Of a DNA stretch of 64,000 nucleotides, positions 36,292 to 45,138 are shown piece by piece. Source of the DNA: Lysinibacillus pinottii. GTDB taxonomy: Bacteria > Bacillota > Bacilli > Bacillales_A > Planococcaceae. Location of the stretch: the NCBI RefSeq assembly GCF_024753545.1, contig NZ_JANTOO010000005.1, positions 191,668 to 255,667 of the forward strand. The letters run 5' to 3'. Under the pieces are notes generated by a model, which worked only from the letters and a program-made list of their open reading frames with translations, searched no databases and was not told the DNA's origin. The position numbers and the translations under genes were made by a program. Positions within the stretch are counted from its first letter, which is position 1. Every line of letters starts with the position of its first letter.

Positions 36292-37050
36292 ATGAAAAAT
36301 TTGAAACTATTTTCAATGCTTGGGCTAGCTGTTTTTGTTCTTAGTGGCTGTCAAGCAGTGCAAAACAAAGAAGGTATTTTCTATAGTATTTTTGTAAAAC
36401 CTATGGAATTTTTACTGGAATTTTTCGGGAACGATATCTTTGCAGGTAGTTATGGTTTAGCAATCATTGCGATTACCGTACTCATCCGTTTAGTCTTAAT
36501 GCCGATTATGTTGAAAAATTATCGTCAACAACAATTGATGAAAACAAAAATGGATGCGTTTAAGCCTGAGATGGAAGCAGTTCAGAAAAAAATGAAAGAA
36601 GCTAAGACAAAAGAAGAGCAAACGCAATATCAACAAGAAATGATGGCTCTCTATCAAAAGCATGGCATTAATCCATTAAATATGGGATGCTTACCAATGT
36701 TAATCCAAATGCCAATTATTATGGGTCTTTATTTCTCGATTTTATATTCAACAGATGTGAAGTCACATGAATTTTTATGGTTTAGCTTAGGGTCACCTGA
36801 TATCGTCATGACGATTGTAGCGGGTGTTGTATATCTCGTTCAGGCACGAGTATCATTATGGACTGTACCTGAGCAGCAAAAAGCCCAAATGAAAATGTTT
36901 ATTTATATTTCACCAATTATGATTGTCTTTATTTCAATGTCATCAATGGCAGCATTACCTTTATATTGGTCAGTCAGTGGTGCGTTGTTAATTCTTCAAA
37001 CATATATTGGCCGTAAATATTATTCGCAACATCCAGAAAAAGCAAAATAA
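36292..37050 (+). CDS. yidC: Membrane protein insertase YidC/OxaA lipoprotein
   Basis: 252-residue YidC2/SpoIIIJ-type insertase that places proteins into the cytoplasmic membrane. It has a lipoprotein signal with lipobox LSGC (lipidated C20), then five membrane helices. The hydrophilic-groove arginine lies in ITVLIRLVLMPIMLKN and the conserved NPLNMGCLPMLIQMPI precedes helix 3. The cytosolic hairpin (about 85-120) is rich in lysine and glutamate. No MifM-like regulatory leader was seen in the 100 bases upstream, unlike yidC2 of B. subtilis. Confidence 0.93.
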   Translation: MKNLKLFSMLGLAVFVLSGCQAVQNKEGIFYSIFVKPMEFLLEFFGNDIFAGSYGLAIIAITVLIRLVLMPIMLKNYRQQQLMKTKMDAFKPEMEAVQKKMKEAKTKEEQTQYQQEMMALYQKHGINPLNMGCLPMLIQMPIIMGLYFSILYSTDVKSHEFLWFSLGSPDIVMTIVAGVVYLVQARVSLWTVPEQQKAQMKMFIYISPIMIVFISMSSMAALPLYWSVSGALLILQTYIGRKYYSQHPEKAK

Positions 37051-37059
37051 TTCATTCAT

Positions 37060-37091
37060 GTCGAGGCGCCTTTGTTGCCTCGATTTTTTTA
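37060..37091 (+). terminator. Terminator after yidC
   Basis: CGAGGC/GCCTCG stem, nine-base loop, T run. Confidence 0.85.
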
Positions 37092-37101
37092 GGGGGACAA
37101 C

Positions 37102-37353
37102 ATGATGAACAGAAAATGGCTATCATCAATTTTAGTCGCTATATTTAGTATTGCGGCACTTGTATTTATTATTATAGGGAAATTTAATTTCGCTGTACTT
37201 GCAATGACGATTATGTTTGCCTTGTCCAATGGCTTTAGAGCAAAAAGTTTTGAAGAACAAGGTTATGGAAAAGAAGCAAAATGGATGAAATATATGGCGA
37301 TCTTTTTTGCGGTAGCTTCAATCATCGTATTCATCATTATTCTTACAGACTAA
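37102..37353 (+). CDS. Small membrane protein, 83 aa
   Basis: Hydrophobic protein with two to three membrane spans: residues 8-26 (SILVAIFSIAALVFIIIGK), a middle one (FAVLAMTIMFALSNGF) and 64-81 (YMAIFFAVASIIVFIIIL), separated by a charged loop ending AKWMK. AGGGGGA precedes the ATG; a second ATG immediately follows. No family recognised. It starts just behind the yidC terminator. Confidence 0.7.
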   Translation: MMNRKWLSSILVAIFSIAALVFIIIGKFNFAVLAMTIMFALSNGFRAKSFEEQGYGKEAKWMKYMAIFFAVASIIVFIIILTD

Positions 37354-37503
37354 TATTGACAAAATATCAAAAGAATTTCACACCTGAAAATGTGAACAGT
37401 GCTAAAATGAGATTATATCAATCAAGTAATAAAATAAGATAAGTATTTACAGAGGGAGGACTTACTCTTTTCGTATGTGCTATTTTTAAAAGGGGCATAA
37501 ATA

Positions 37504-38286
37504 GTGAAAAACAATCGTCTTTTGCTCATCATGGGTGCTTTGATTTCTGTGGCGTTAATCGTATCTATTTTTGTAGTTTACAACTATAAAAATAATCAAG
37601 TAAATAATGCATCTGATGAGCAACCAACATCTACTGAAACAAACAAATCAACAGAGCAAGATTCTTCTAAAACAGAGAAGACAGACATTACACCGGAAAA
37701 ACCTGAAAAGCCAGAGCAGCAACCAGACGAAAATGGCTATCTACCTAATCAAACTTTACCTACCGAACCAACTTATATAAAAGGCATTCTGCTAGCAAAT
37801 AAAATTTATCCGCTTCCATCTACCTTTGCACCTGAGGAAAATCCAGAAGCAAGACAAGCACTAAATCAAATGCTAGAGGCTGCCAAGCAACAAGGGTTTG
37901 ATTTAGTTGCTTTTAGCGGTTATCGTTCTTTCGAATATCAAACAACACTGTATAACAACTATGTTAATCGTGATGGACAAGCAGCTGCAGATCGATACAG
38001 TGCTCGTCCAGGCTATTCTGAGCATCAAACAGGCTTAGCGTTTGATATAGGAGAGCGTGGAAAAGAAGATGTATGGCTGACAGAGGAATTTGGTGAAACA
38101 CCAGCTGGGCAGTGGCTATTTGCGCACGCTCAAGAGTATGGGTTTATACTGCGATTCCCTCAAAACAAAGAGGAAATTACCGGCTATATGTATGAGTCTT
38201 GGCATTATCGTTATGTTGGTAAGGATATAGCTCAAGAAATTGCTACGCAAAGCATTACACTAGAAGAATATTTAGGTGTGAAATAA
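37504..38286 (+). CDS. D-alanyl-D-alanine carboxypeptidase, VanY/YodJ type (peptidase M15B)
   Basis: 260 residues. An N-terminal membrane anchor (LLLIMGALISVALIVSIFVV, 6-25) is followed by a low-complexity linker rich in T, E, K and P (35-76), then the M15B zinc peptidase domain. Zinc ligands are H174 and D181 in SEHQTGLAFDIG and H234 in ESWHYRYVG; AFSGYRSFEYQ is the conserved upstream motif. It trims the terminal D-Ala from peptidoglycan stems outside the membrane. The start is GTG at 37504, with AAAAGGGG upstream. No vanA/vanX partners are present, so this is a housekeeping wall enzyme. Confidence 0.88.
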   Translation: MKNNRLLLIMGALISVALIVSIFVVYNYKNNQVNNASDEQPTSTETNKSTEQDSSKTEKTDITPEKPEKPEQQPDENGYLPNQTLPTEPTYIKGILLANKIYPLPSTFAPEENPEARQALNQMLEAAKQQGFDLVAFSGYRSFEYQTTLYNNYVNRDGQAAADRYSARPGYSEHQTGLAFDIGERGKEDVWLTEEFGETPAGQWLFAHAQEYGFILRFPQNKEEITGYMYESWHYRYVGKDIAQEIATQSITLEEYLGVK

Positions 38287-38287
38287 A

Positions 38288-38335
38288 GAAAGGAAGAGAG
38301 GCGGTTCTGCGCGAACAAGCTCTCTTCCTTTTTAG
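38288..38335. terminator. Bidirectional terminator between VanY-type gene and cls
   Basis: AAGGAAGAGAG/CTCTCTTCCTT outer stem with an inner GGTTC/GAAC stem. Confidence 0.88.
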
Positions 38336-38336
38336 T

Positions 38337-39794
38337 TTATAGGATAGGGGTTAATAAACGAGATATTGATTCTTTAAATTTGATTAATGATGAACGGTTT
38401 TGGTACATCTCCCACGTCAATTCTGTACAATCAAAAATATCCTTTTCAAACAGCTCTGCCAGCTGATGTGAAATATTGGCATCATAAATAAAGGCATTGA
38501 CCTCGAAATTTAAGCTAAAGCTTCGTACATCGATATTAGCTGTACCAACAGAGGAAGCTTCATCATCGATAATAATTGCTTTGGCATGAATAAAGCCCTT
38601 TTCATAGATATACACTTTTGCTCCTGCTCGAAGTAATTGCCCAACATAGGAATATGTAGCCCAATAAACAAACATGTGATCTGGCTTGTTAGGGATCATA
38701 ATTCGTACATCGATACCTGACAATGTTGCAATTTTTATGGCATCTAAAAAGCTTACATCCGGAATAAAATAAGGCGTTTGAATATAGATATACTTTTGGG
38801 CCATGTTGATCAACTTTAAGTAACCAATCTTAATTTGCTCCCAATCTGAGTCTGGTCCGCTTGATACAATTTGTAAACCAACATCACCTTTTTTGGGGAT
38901 AGCAGGGAAGTAGCGATCTGAGTAACCCATTTTTTGCTGGGAGCTTGCTTGATTCCAATCTAATAAAAAGCGTGTTTGGAGTGGATGTACAGCACTACCT
39001 TCAATGCGTAAGTGTGTATCTCTCCAATACCCAAACTTTTTTTGTAAGCCTAAATATTCATCCCCAACATTAAAACCTCCGATATAGCCAATGCGGCCAT
39101 CAATGACAACAATTTTCCGGTGATTTCTAAAATTTAAACGGGGATTAAGGAGTGGGAAGATGGAAGGAAAGAACACTTCTACCTCGCCTCCGGCATTAAG
39201 CAATTCTTTAAAATGACGCTTCTTCACATTACGTGAGCCCATCTCATCATAGAGGAGGCGTACCTTGACACCTTGCTGCGCCTTTTTAATTAGCGCATGA
39301 ACGATTCGTGTTCCTAAATCATCAAGGCGGAAGATATAGTATTGAATATGGATATGGTCCTTAGCTGCTTCAATATCTTTAAGGAGCTGTTCAAATTTAT
39401 TGGCCCCATCATCAAAAATATCTAGATGGTTGTCCTGGGTTAAAACGGCATTGTTTGTTCTAAGGTGCATGTAAATCATCTCTTGATAATTTTCGGCATT
39501 TGAAATGCGAAACTCAAATGTTTCATCACGAATGGCATTCATTTGATAACTGATGAGCGTATCAATACCGATATCTTTACGCCCTTCCCAACGGAATAAA
39601 TGTTTTTTTCGTAACTGTCTTCCAAGTAATAGATACAAAATAAATCCAACTAATGGTATGAAAAATAGCACGAGAATCCATGCCCATGTAGATGTAGCAT
39701 CTTTACGTTCTAAAAAAATGATAGTCATGGCTAATAAAATATTAAAAAATAAAGTTAAAGGAACTAAATATTCTATATCTGTAAAAATGCTCAT
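38337..39794 (-). CDS. cls: Cardiolipin synthase
   Basis: 485-residue phospholipase-D-fold enzyme condensing two phosphatidylglycerol molecules. Two N-terminal membrane helices (about 8-25 and 34-54) precede the two HKD motifs: HRKIVVIDGRIGYIGGFN and HAKAIIIDDEASSVGTAN. The longest frame starts at 39827, but AGGCAGG precedes the ATG at 39794 (MSIFTDIEYLVPL), which also matches the usual length near 480. Monocistronic, ending at a shared terminator. Confidence 0.93.
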   Translation of the reverse strand: MSIFTDIEYLVPLTLFFNILLAMTIIFLERKDATSTWAWILVLFFIPLVGFILYLLLGRQLRKKHLFRWEGRKDIGIDTLISYQMNAIRDETFEFRISNAENYQEMIYMHLRTNNAVLTQDNHLDIFDDGANKFEQLLKDIEAAKDHIHIQYYIFRLDDLGTRIVHALIKKAQQGVKVRLLYDEMGSRNVKKRHFKELLNAGGEVEVFFPSIFPLLNPRLNFRNHRKIVVIDGRIGYIGGFNVGDEYLGLQKKFGYWRDTHLRIEGSAVHPLQTRFLLDWNQASSQQKMGYSDRYFPAIPKKGDVGLQIVSSGPDSDWEQIKIGYLKLINMAQKYIYIQTPYFIPDVSFLDAIKIATLSGIDVRIMIPNKPDHMFVYWATYSYVGQLLRAGAKVYIYEKGFIHAKAIIIDDEASSVGTANIDVRSFSLNFEVNAFIYDANISHQLAELFEKDIFDCTELTWEMYQNRSSLIKFKESISRLLTPIL

Positions 39795-39886
39795 TCCTAC
39801 ACCTGCCTTTACTATTGATAATAACATACTTAGTATAGCCTACTTCAAATGAGGAAAGAAGATTTTAAGTAGCTAGTTAGCATAGA

Positions 39887-39925
39887 AAAGGATTATCTCT
39901 ATGACTTTTTAGAGATAATCCGAAT
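39887..39925 (-). terminator. Terminator after MFS exporter gene
   Basis: On the minus strand GGATTATCTCT/AGAGATAATCC followed by TTTTC. Confidence 0.75.
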
Positions 39926-39961
39926 TGCTTGTTAATAATTCTCTCGAACCATTTATGAATG

Positions 39962-41122
39962 TTAATCAAAACGCAATGATTTTTTAGAGGCTTTAAAGAT
40001 GAAAATTAAGCTAATAGAAAGAATGGCGATTACTGCTGATGTATAGTAACCGAGACTTGCATGCATTGTAAATAACCAGGTAAAAAATAGCGGGCCAAGT
40101 ATGCGCCCTAGATTATCCATGGAATATGACAGTCCAGCAGCTGTTCCATATTGCCCGCCAGATTCTTTAGAGGACAGTGATACAACACATGTTCTAGCAA
40201 GTGCATTTCCTGCTGTAAAGACACATAGTGCTAGCCCTGCGATAAATAAGTTAGCGGTTAATGTGAATAAAAGCATCCCCACGGCTGTTACAATTTGTGC
40301 ACCGATTAACCAAGTTGTCTCACTGCCATTTTTGATACGGCGAACGACACCACCCTGTATCGCGGCATCAACAAAGCCACTAAACATAAATAAATAACCA
40401 ATTTGTAATGGTGTAATTTGAATTTTTTCGATTTGGAACAATTGGAATGTTGCTTCTACACCGGCCAACATAAAAGTTACTAAAAATGAAAACATAAATA
40501 AGTAACGCACACGATATTGAAGCATTTTCCCAGCGCCTTTTGGCACAATAGCACGTTTATTTGAATCTTTTCGTTTTTCAGGTTCTTTTAAGACGAAACT
40601 TGCATAAATAAATAATAGTCCAATTAATATAGCTGATGCGATAAACGGTAATTGCAAGCTAATATGCCCTAACATTCCACCAATTGCTGGACCAAAAATA
40701 AAACCTAGACCGATGGACATACCCATAAAGCCCATATATTTATTACGTGTCTCCTCGCTAGACATATCTGCAATAAATCCTGTTACAGCCGTATATAATG
40801 CTCCTGAAAATAATCCTCCTACGATACGGGAAACATATAAAATAGCTAAGTTATCAATAAATAATGAAAAAATAACAAAGCTTAGGCTAAAACCAATTAG
40901 TCCCGTTAAGATTAGCTGTTTACGTCCTACCTTATCTGATAACATGCCCCAAAGGGGTGCAGTGAAAAAGCTAGCTAACGAATAGACGGTCAGTAAGCCA
41001 CCGACGTGGAGATTATCCCAATTTTGCTGCACAATAACCTCTGGTAAGACAGGAATAATAATGCCAAAACCTAGGTAAACGAGGAATTGAACAGACATTA
41101 ATAATAAAATTGCCTTTTTCAT
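39962..41122 (-). CDS. MFS multidrug-type exporter (DHA1 family)
   Basis: 386-residue twelve-helix transporter. MLSDKVGRKQLILTGLIGF is motif A between helices 2 and 3, and YVSRIVGGLFSGALYTAVTG and GLGFIFGPAIGGMLG (motif C, antiporter) define the drug:H+ antiporter group, similar to the NorA/Bmr branch. The longest frame starts at 41209, but AGGGAA fits the ATG at 41122. No regulator gene is adjacent. Confidence 0.83.
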   Translation of the reverse strand: MKKAILLLMSVQFLVYLGFGIIIPVLPEVIVQQNWDNLHVGGLLTVYSLASFFTAPLWGMLSDKVGRKQLILTGLIGFSLSFVIFSLFIDNLAILYVSRIVGGLFSGALYTAVTGFIADMSSEETRNKYMGFMGMSIGLGFIFGPAIGGMLGHISLQLPFIASAILIGLLFIYASFVLKEPEKRKDSNKRAIVPKGAGKMLQYRVRYLFMFSFLVTFMLAGVEATFQLFQIEKIQITPLQIGYLFMFSGFVDAAIQGGVVRRIKNGSETTWLIGAQIVTAVGMLLFTLTANLFIAGLALCVFTAGNALARTCVVSLSSKESGGQYGTAAGLSYSMDNLGRILGPLFFTWLFTMHASLGYYTSAVIAILSISLIFIFKASKKSLRFD

Positions 41123-41283
41123 AAAGTTCCCTGCTTTCATACAATATTTCAATATGTATATTCTAACCCCGTTGTTCTTGCTATTACAAGAAAACGGAAG
41201 GAGAAACATGGATAGACGACATTTCTGTTGTTGAGAAAAAAAGTAAATGAATAAAATAAGAGGGTTTAGGTTAGTTTATAAAT

Positions 41284-41309
41284 GTTTGGTGGTGCATAGG
41301 GCAGGGTAT
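41284..41309 (+). promoter_or_regulatory. Sigma-B-type promoter
   Basis: GTTTGG (41284-41289), 14-base spacer, GGGTAT (41304-41309); perfect -10 element. It points to the 45-codon gene at 41457 with a leader of about 140 bases. Confidence 0.6.
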
Positions 41310-41456
41310 AAAAAATTACACTGTCACAAAAAAGAAAAATTTTAAAGTAAAGTTAAATGGTATGATAAACTTGTCAGACATCATACTCATAGAAAAATGA
41401 AACTTTTTTGGCAATTAAACGTTATATAAAATCGAGGAAAGATTGAGGTGGAATGT

Positions 41457-41594
41457 ATGAGGAAAGAAGTAGATTTGAAAAAGATTGTTTCGAATTTATC
41501 TAAGTTGGGTGTAACAGCCACTGTAACAAAGTCTCGACTAGAACTTTTAAAAGTGCTAACACCACCAACGCAGACACCGCAAGTTCAAGCTTAA
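41457..41594 (+). CDS. Small soluble peptide, 45 aa
   Basis: ATG at 41457 with GAGGTGG six bases upstream and TAA at 41592-41594. The peptide is basic: MRKEVDLKKIVSNLSKLGV, a threonine-rich middle, then ELLKVLTPPTQTPQVQA. It has no membrane segment. A sigma-B-like promoter lies upstream and a strong shared terminator directly downstream, so it has the parts of a complete small gene. No family recognised. Confidence 0.6.
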   Translation: MRKEVDLKKIVSNLSKLGVTATVTKSRLELLKVLTPPTQTPQVQA

Positions 41595-41608
41595 CTCGTT
41601 TAAAATAG

Positions 41609-41646
41609 AAAAAGGGAAGTCTCCGTAATAGAGGCTTCCCTTTTTC
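41609..41646. terminator. Bidirectional terminator between small gene and rodA
   Basis: AAAAAGGGAAG...CTTCCCTTTTT hairpin, usable in both directions. Confidence 0.9.
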
Positions 41647-41651
41647 TATTT

Positions 41652-42839
41652 TTAATCATCTTCATCATGTGTAGTAAACATGTACGTCCGATAGTGGAAC
41701 CTCATACTAAAGACTAGTCCAATAGCTAAAGCATTCCCCATTAATGAACTACCACCATAGCTTATGAATGGAAGTGGAATACCCGTAATCGGTAATAGTT
41801 GAATCGTCATTCCTATATTCTCGAACACATGGAATGTAATCATAGCAATAATACCAGCACAAACATATGTTGAGAATGGATCTTTCAATAAGAGAGTAGT
41901 TTTTGTTAAATGATAAATTAACAGGAAGAAAATGCAAATAACAATACTTGCCCCAATAAAGCCCCATTCCTCACCGATTACAGTGAAAATGAAATCGGTA
42001 TGGTTCTCTGCAACATAAACTTCTCGATTTCGAAAGCCCTTACCGAAAATTTCACCTGATCCAATAGCGTTGAGTGATGTGATTAAATGGTATCCATCAC
42101 TGGAAGAATAGGAGTAGGGATCTAACCAAGAATATATTCGAGCAAACTGATACGTTTTAAAACCGAATGTTTTCTCTAAGAAATCTTGCATATAGAGAGC
42201 CATCCATAGTAATGAACCACCTGCTACAACGCCACCTAAAAATGTAGGTAATATTATTTTCCATGAAATACCTGCTACAATAATAAGGGCAGCGGTAATG
42301 GCGAAAAATACAAGTGCTGATCCAAGGTCTGGTTGTTTCATAATAATAGCTAATGGCACGAAAAGGGTTAAAGCAATTTTTCCTAATAATAAGAAATCTG
42401 TTTTTAATGATTTTAGTGAATAGACTTCGTGGTGCTTACTAATTAATCGTGCCAATGCTAAGATGTAAAATGTTTTCATAAACTCAGAAGGTTGAATATT
42501 TCCAAGCGGTGTATGGTACCAGCTTTTTGCACCATTAACCGGTGCGCCAATTTGACCTTCTCCTTCAGGCATAAAAATAAGCAGTACCAATAAGGCAATC
42601 CCTGCTCCATACATATACCATGACATTTTTTTATATTGATCTGGCTCAAAAAACATCACTATACCAATAATTACTGCACCAATTACATACCATTGCATTT
42701 GTTTTGGAACGTAGTTAATGCCATATTGACCGGATGTTTGGGCAGATGCAATAGCTAACAAACTAATGACTAGAAACGTGAAAAGAATAAAAGCAAGGGT
42801 CCAGTCAAAACGATTTGCGAAATTTCGTTTATTTTCCAT
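41652..42839 (-). CDS. rodA: RodA/FtsW-family peptidoglycan polymerase
   Basis: 395-residue SEDS glycosyltransferase that polymerises lipid II during cell elongation. About ten membrane helices. SEDS landmarks are GAKSWYHTPLGNIQPSEFMK (WY variant of the substrate loop), KQPDLGSALVFF, NAIGSGEIFGKGF, ENHTDFIFTVIGEEWGF and LPFISYGGSSL. The catalytic aspartate is the one in HTDFIF. A GTG at 42848 is in frame, but AGGTGG fits the ATG at 42839. B. subtilis has several SEDS paralogues; the RodA-type reading rests on these motifs, and no mreB/pbp partner is adjacent. Confidence 0.88.
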   Translation of the reverse strand: MENKRNFANRFDWTLAFILFTFLVISLLAIASAQTSGQYGINYVPKQMQWYVIGAVIIGIVMFFEPDQYKKMSWYMYGAGIALLVLLIFMPEGEGQIGAPVNGAKSWYHTPLGNIQPSEFMKTFYILALARLISKHHEVYSLKSLKTDFLLLGKIALTLFVPLAIIMKQPDLGSALVFFAITAALIIVAGISWKIILPTFLGGVVAGGSLLWMALYMQDFLEKTFGFKTYQFARIYSWLDPYSYSSSDGYHLITSLNAIGSGEIFGKGFRNREVYVAENHTDFIFTVIGEEWGFIGASIVICIFFLLIYHLTKTTLLLKDPFSTYVCAGIIAMITFHVFENIGMTIQLLPITGIPLPFISYGGSSLMGNALAIGLVFSMRFHYRTYMFTTHDEDD

Positions 42840-43186
42840 AAAATCCACCTAAATTAAAATAGTATCTCAATATGAGTAAATATAATGCGTTTCTTCCATT
42901 TTCGTTTATAATGTTGAAAGAATAGAACAAATTCAAAATCAGAAAAAACTAACGTCTACTGATTAAGCTTGCAATTTGCTTCGAACGTTGTCAATGGAAC
43001 TTTTAAGCAAATATTTTAACTCATTGAGTAATCGAAAACCTGTATGCAAATGCATGTTTAACATTCCTATTATAACGCAAAAAACACTTTTATGCCTGCG
43101 TATATAGTTGTGACGACAATTAACATAAAATGTTTCAAAAAAACCGAGTTTAGTCTTATAATGTAGTGAAGAATGGGGTGATGGTT
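42840..43186. other. Divergent intergenic region with probable promoter
   Basis: About 350 bases. On the plus strand TTTCAA, 18-base spacer, TATAAT (about 43134-43163) forms a plausible promoter for the gene at 43187. No RNA structure or small gene was recognised in the rest. Confidence 0.4.
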
Positions 43187-43933
43187 GTGGCTAAAAAATT
43201 AAAGTCAGCTGATGATTTTATGTATCATATTTATGTTCATATGAATGACGTTGATAAATTTGTCATTTTTAGCGGGTTGAAATTCTCGCAATTTGCGGCT
43301 GCGCTTGAACCACTGCATCACTTACTTTTATTAAAACATTCCTATGAAGAAGGTTCTTTTAATATGCATACGCAATTTGAATATGTATTGGATGAAGAGG
43401 TACCCCATTTTGTAAAGAAATCGGCTGAGTCCAAGGAATTATGTTGGATCGATTTTATGGATGAGAAGAGGCTAGACCATCTAACACCCATGGAACAAGG
43501 GGAATTGCTTTACATAAGTCATAAAAAAGAACCGATTACATCTGCATTTTTTAACAAATTGCAAAATAGATTCGTCTATTACTCTTCAGATTTAGAAAAA
43601 ATGACAAAAATTTACTTCCGACATTTAAGTGATTCGGATTTATTGGTAGCAAATGTTTTTAATAGTTTAATTCGAGAAAAGGAACGTAGCTCTGGATTTT
43701 GGCGTCGAAAAGTAAAATCGAGTATCCCTACTATTTCACCTGATTTCTTGCGTTCTTATCGATCATTTGCTAAAGACGGTGCATTATTATCGTTGTACCG
43801 TATTGAAAAACCAAAAGTTGCATATGGGATAGAAGTTCGCAACCTGTCAGAATATTCTTTTCCTGATGAAGTTTGGGACGATTTAAATACCATTTTGAAA
43901 ACAGAGCACGATGAATTGATTTATATTATTTAA
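43187..43933 (+). CDS. Conserved hypothetical protein upstream of ddl
   Basis: 248-residue soluble protein that I do not recognise. It starts with GTG at 43187, for which GGGGTGAT is best placed; in-frame GTG 43166 and ATG 43181 are less good. It has no signal peptide, membrane helix or cysteine cluster. The sequence is rich in aromatic and charged residues (FMYHIYVHMNDVDKF, WIDFMDEKRLDHL, FRHLSDSDLLVANVF). Its C-terminus DDLNTILKTEHDELIYII is acidic. It precedes ddl-murF but is separated from them by a terminator. Confidence 0.65.
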   Translation: MAKKLKSADDFMYHIYVHMNDVDKFVIFSGLKFSQFAAALEPLHHLLLLKHSYEEGSFNMHTQFEYVLDEEVPHFVKKSAESKELCWIDFMDEKRLDHLTPMEQGELLYISHKKEPITSAFFNKLQNRFVYYSSDLEKMTKIYFRHLSDSDLLVANVFNSLIREKERSSGFWRRKVKSSIPTISPDFLRSYRSFAKDGALLSLYRIEKPKVAYGIEVRNLSEYSFPDEVWDDLNTILKTEHDELIYII

Positions 43934-43947
43934 CGAAATATACACTC

Positions 43948-43982
43948 AAATCTCACCGTCGAACATTACGGTGGGATTTTTA
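43948..43982 (+). terminator. Terminator upstream of ddl
   Basis: AATCTCACCGT/ACGGTGGGATT stem with eight-base loop and T run. Confidence 0.88.
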
Positions 43983-44047
43983 TGTCATTTGTCAAGACGT
44001 TTCGTGATAAACTAATAGTACTCAAGAAGTATGTGGAGGGCACAAAA

Positions 44048-45127
44048 ATGAAAAAAAGAATCGGTTTATTATACGGCGGAAAGTCAGCTGAGCATGAGGT
44101 ATCATTATCAACAGCTCGTGCAGTCACTGGTGCTTTGAATTTCGAGGAGTATGAAGTATATCCGATTTTCATAACATCTGAAGGAGAATGGCGACGCGGA
44201 AATCGTTTAGAAAAGCCTGTAAGTACTATCGAAGAACTACAATTCGGTGATAATACTACAATTTTAGAAAATAATATTACTGATTTTTTAATCGATGAAC
44301 ATGGCAATGCAGTGCAGTTCGATGTTGTTTTCCCATTACTACATGGAACAAATGGTGAGGATGGAACTGTGCAAGGTTTATTAGAAGTTCTAAATCTACC
44401 CTATGTAGGAAATGGGGTTTTAGCATCTTCTGCTGGAATGGATAAAGTAGTTATGAAGCAATTATTCGAGATTGCTGGTTTACCACAAGTGCCCTATACG
44501 TACTTTATTCGCAGTGAGTGGAAGAATGAACAACAGACTATCATTGAACGCTGTGAAAAAAGATTGACTTGGCCAATGTTTGTGAAACCTGCAAATTTAG
44601 GGTCAAGTGTTGGGATTAGCAGAGCAACAAACCGTGATGAATTAATAAAAGCAATTGAGGTTGCCTTACAATACGATCGTAAAATTGTGGTCGAGCAAGG
44701 TATCATCGCTCGTGAAATAGAACTTGCCGTATTAGGAAATGATTATCCGGAAGTTTCGGTACCAGGTGAAATTAAACCGGTTACAGAATTTTATGATTAT
44801 GATTCTAAGTACAAGGATGGCTCCACAGCACTTATTATTCCAGCTGAGTTACCAGAGGAAACTGAATCGAGCTTAAAAGAACTGGCAAAACGGGCTTTTA
44901 AGGCGATTGATGGTAGCGGTTTAGTGCGTGCCGACTTCTTTGTAACAGCTGATAATAGTGTTTACATTAATGAAGTAAATACATTGCCTGGTTTCACGCC
45001 AGTAAGTATGTATCCATTACTTTGGCAACATACAAATGTAAGCTACCCAGAGCTGATTAATCGTTTGATTACATTAGCCATTGAACGTTTTGAAGAAAAA
45101 CAACAGCTTCACTATAAAAAAGACTGA
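44048..45127 (+). CDS. ddl: D-alanine--D-alanine ligase
   Basis: 359-residue ATP-grasp ligase making D-Ala-D-Ala for peptidoglycan. Motifs: LLYGGKSAEHEVSLSTARAV, FPLLHGTNGEDGTVQGLLE, the ATP-binding lysine in MFVKPANLGSSVGISR, and the metal-binding end RADFF...INEVNTLPGFTPVSMYP. The open frame starts at 43982, but TGGAGGGCAC directly before ATG 44048 and the family N-terminus MKKRIGLLYGG fix the start. It lies 11 bases upstream of murF and forms an operon with it. Confidence 0.96.
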   Translation: MKKRIGLLYGGKSAEHEVSLSTARAVTGALNFEEYEVYPIFITSEGEWRRGNRLEKPVSTIEELQFGDNTTILENNITDFLIDEHGNAVQFDVVFPLLHGTNGEDGTVQGLLEVLNLPYVGNGVLASSAGMDKVVMKQLFEIAGLPQVPYTYFIRSEWKNEQQTIIERCEKRLTWPMFVKPANLGSSVGISRATNRDELIKAIEVALQYDRKIVVEQGIIAREIELAVLGNDYPEVSVPGEIKPVTEFYDYDSKYKDGSTALIIPAELPEETESSLKELAKRAFKAIDGSGLVRADFFVTADNSVYINEVNTLPGFTPVSMYPLLWQHTNVSYPELINRLITLAIERFEEKQQLHYKKD

Positions 45128-45138
45128 GTGGGATTATT

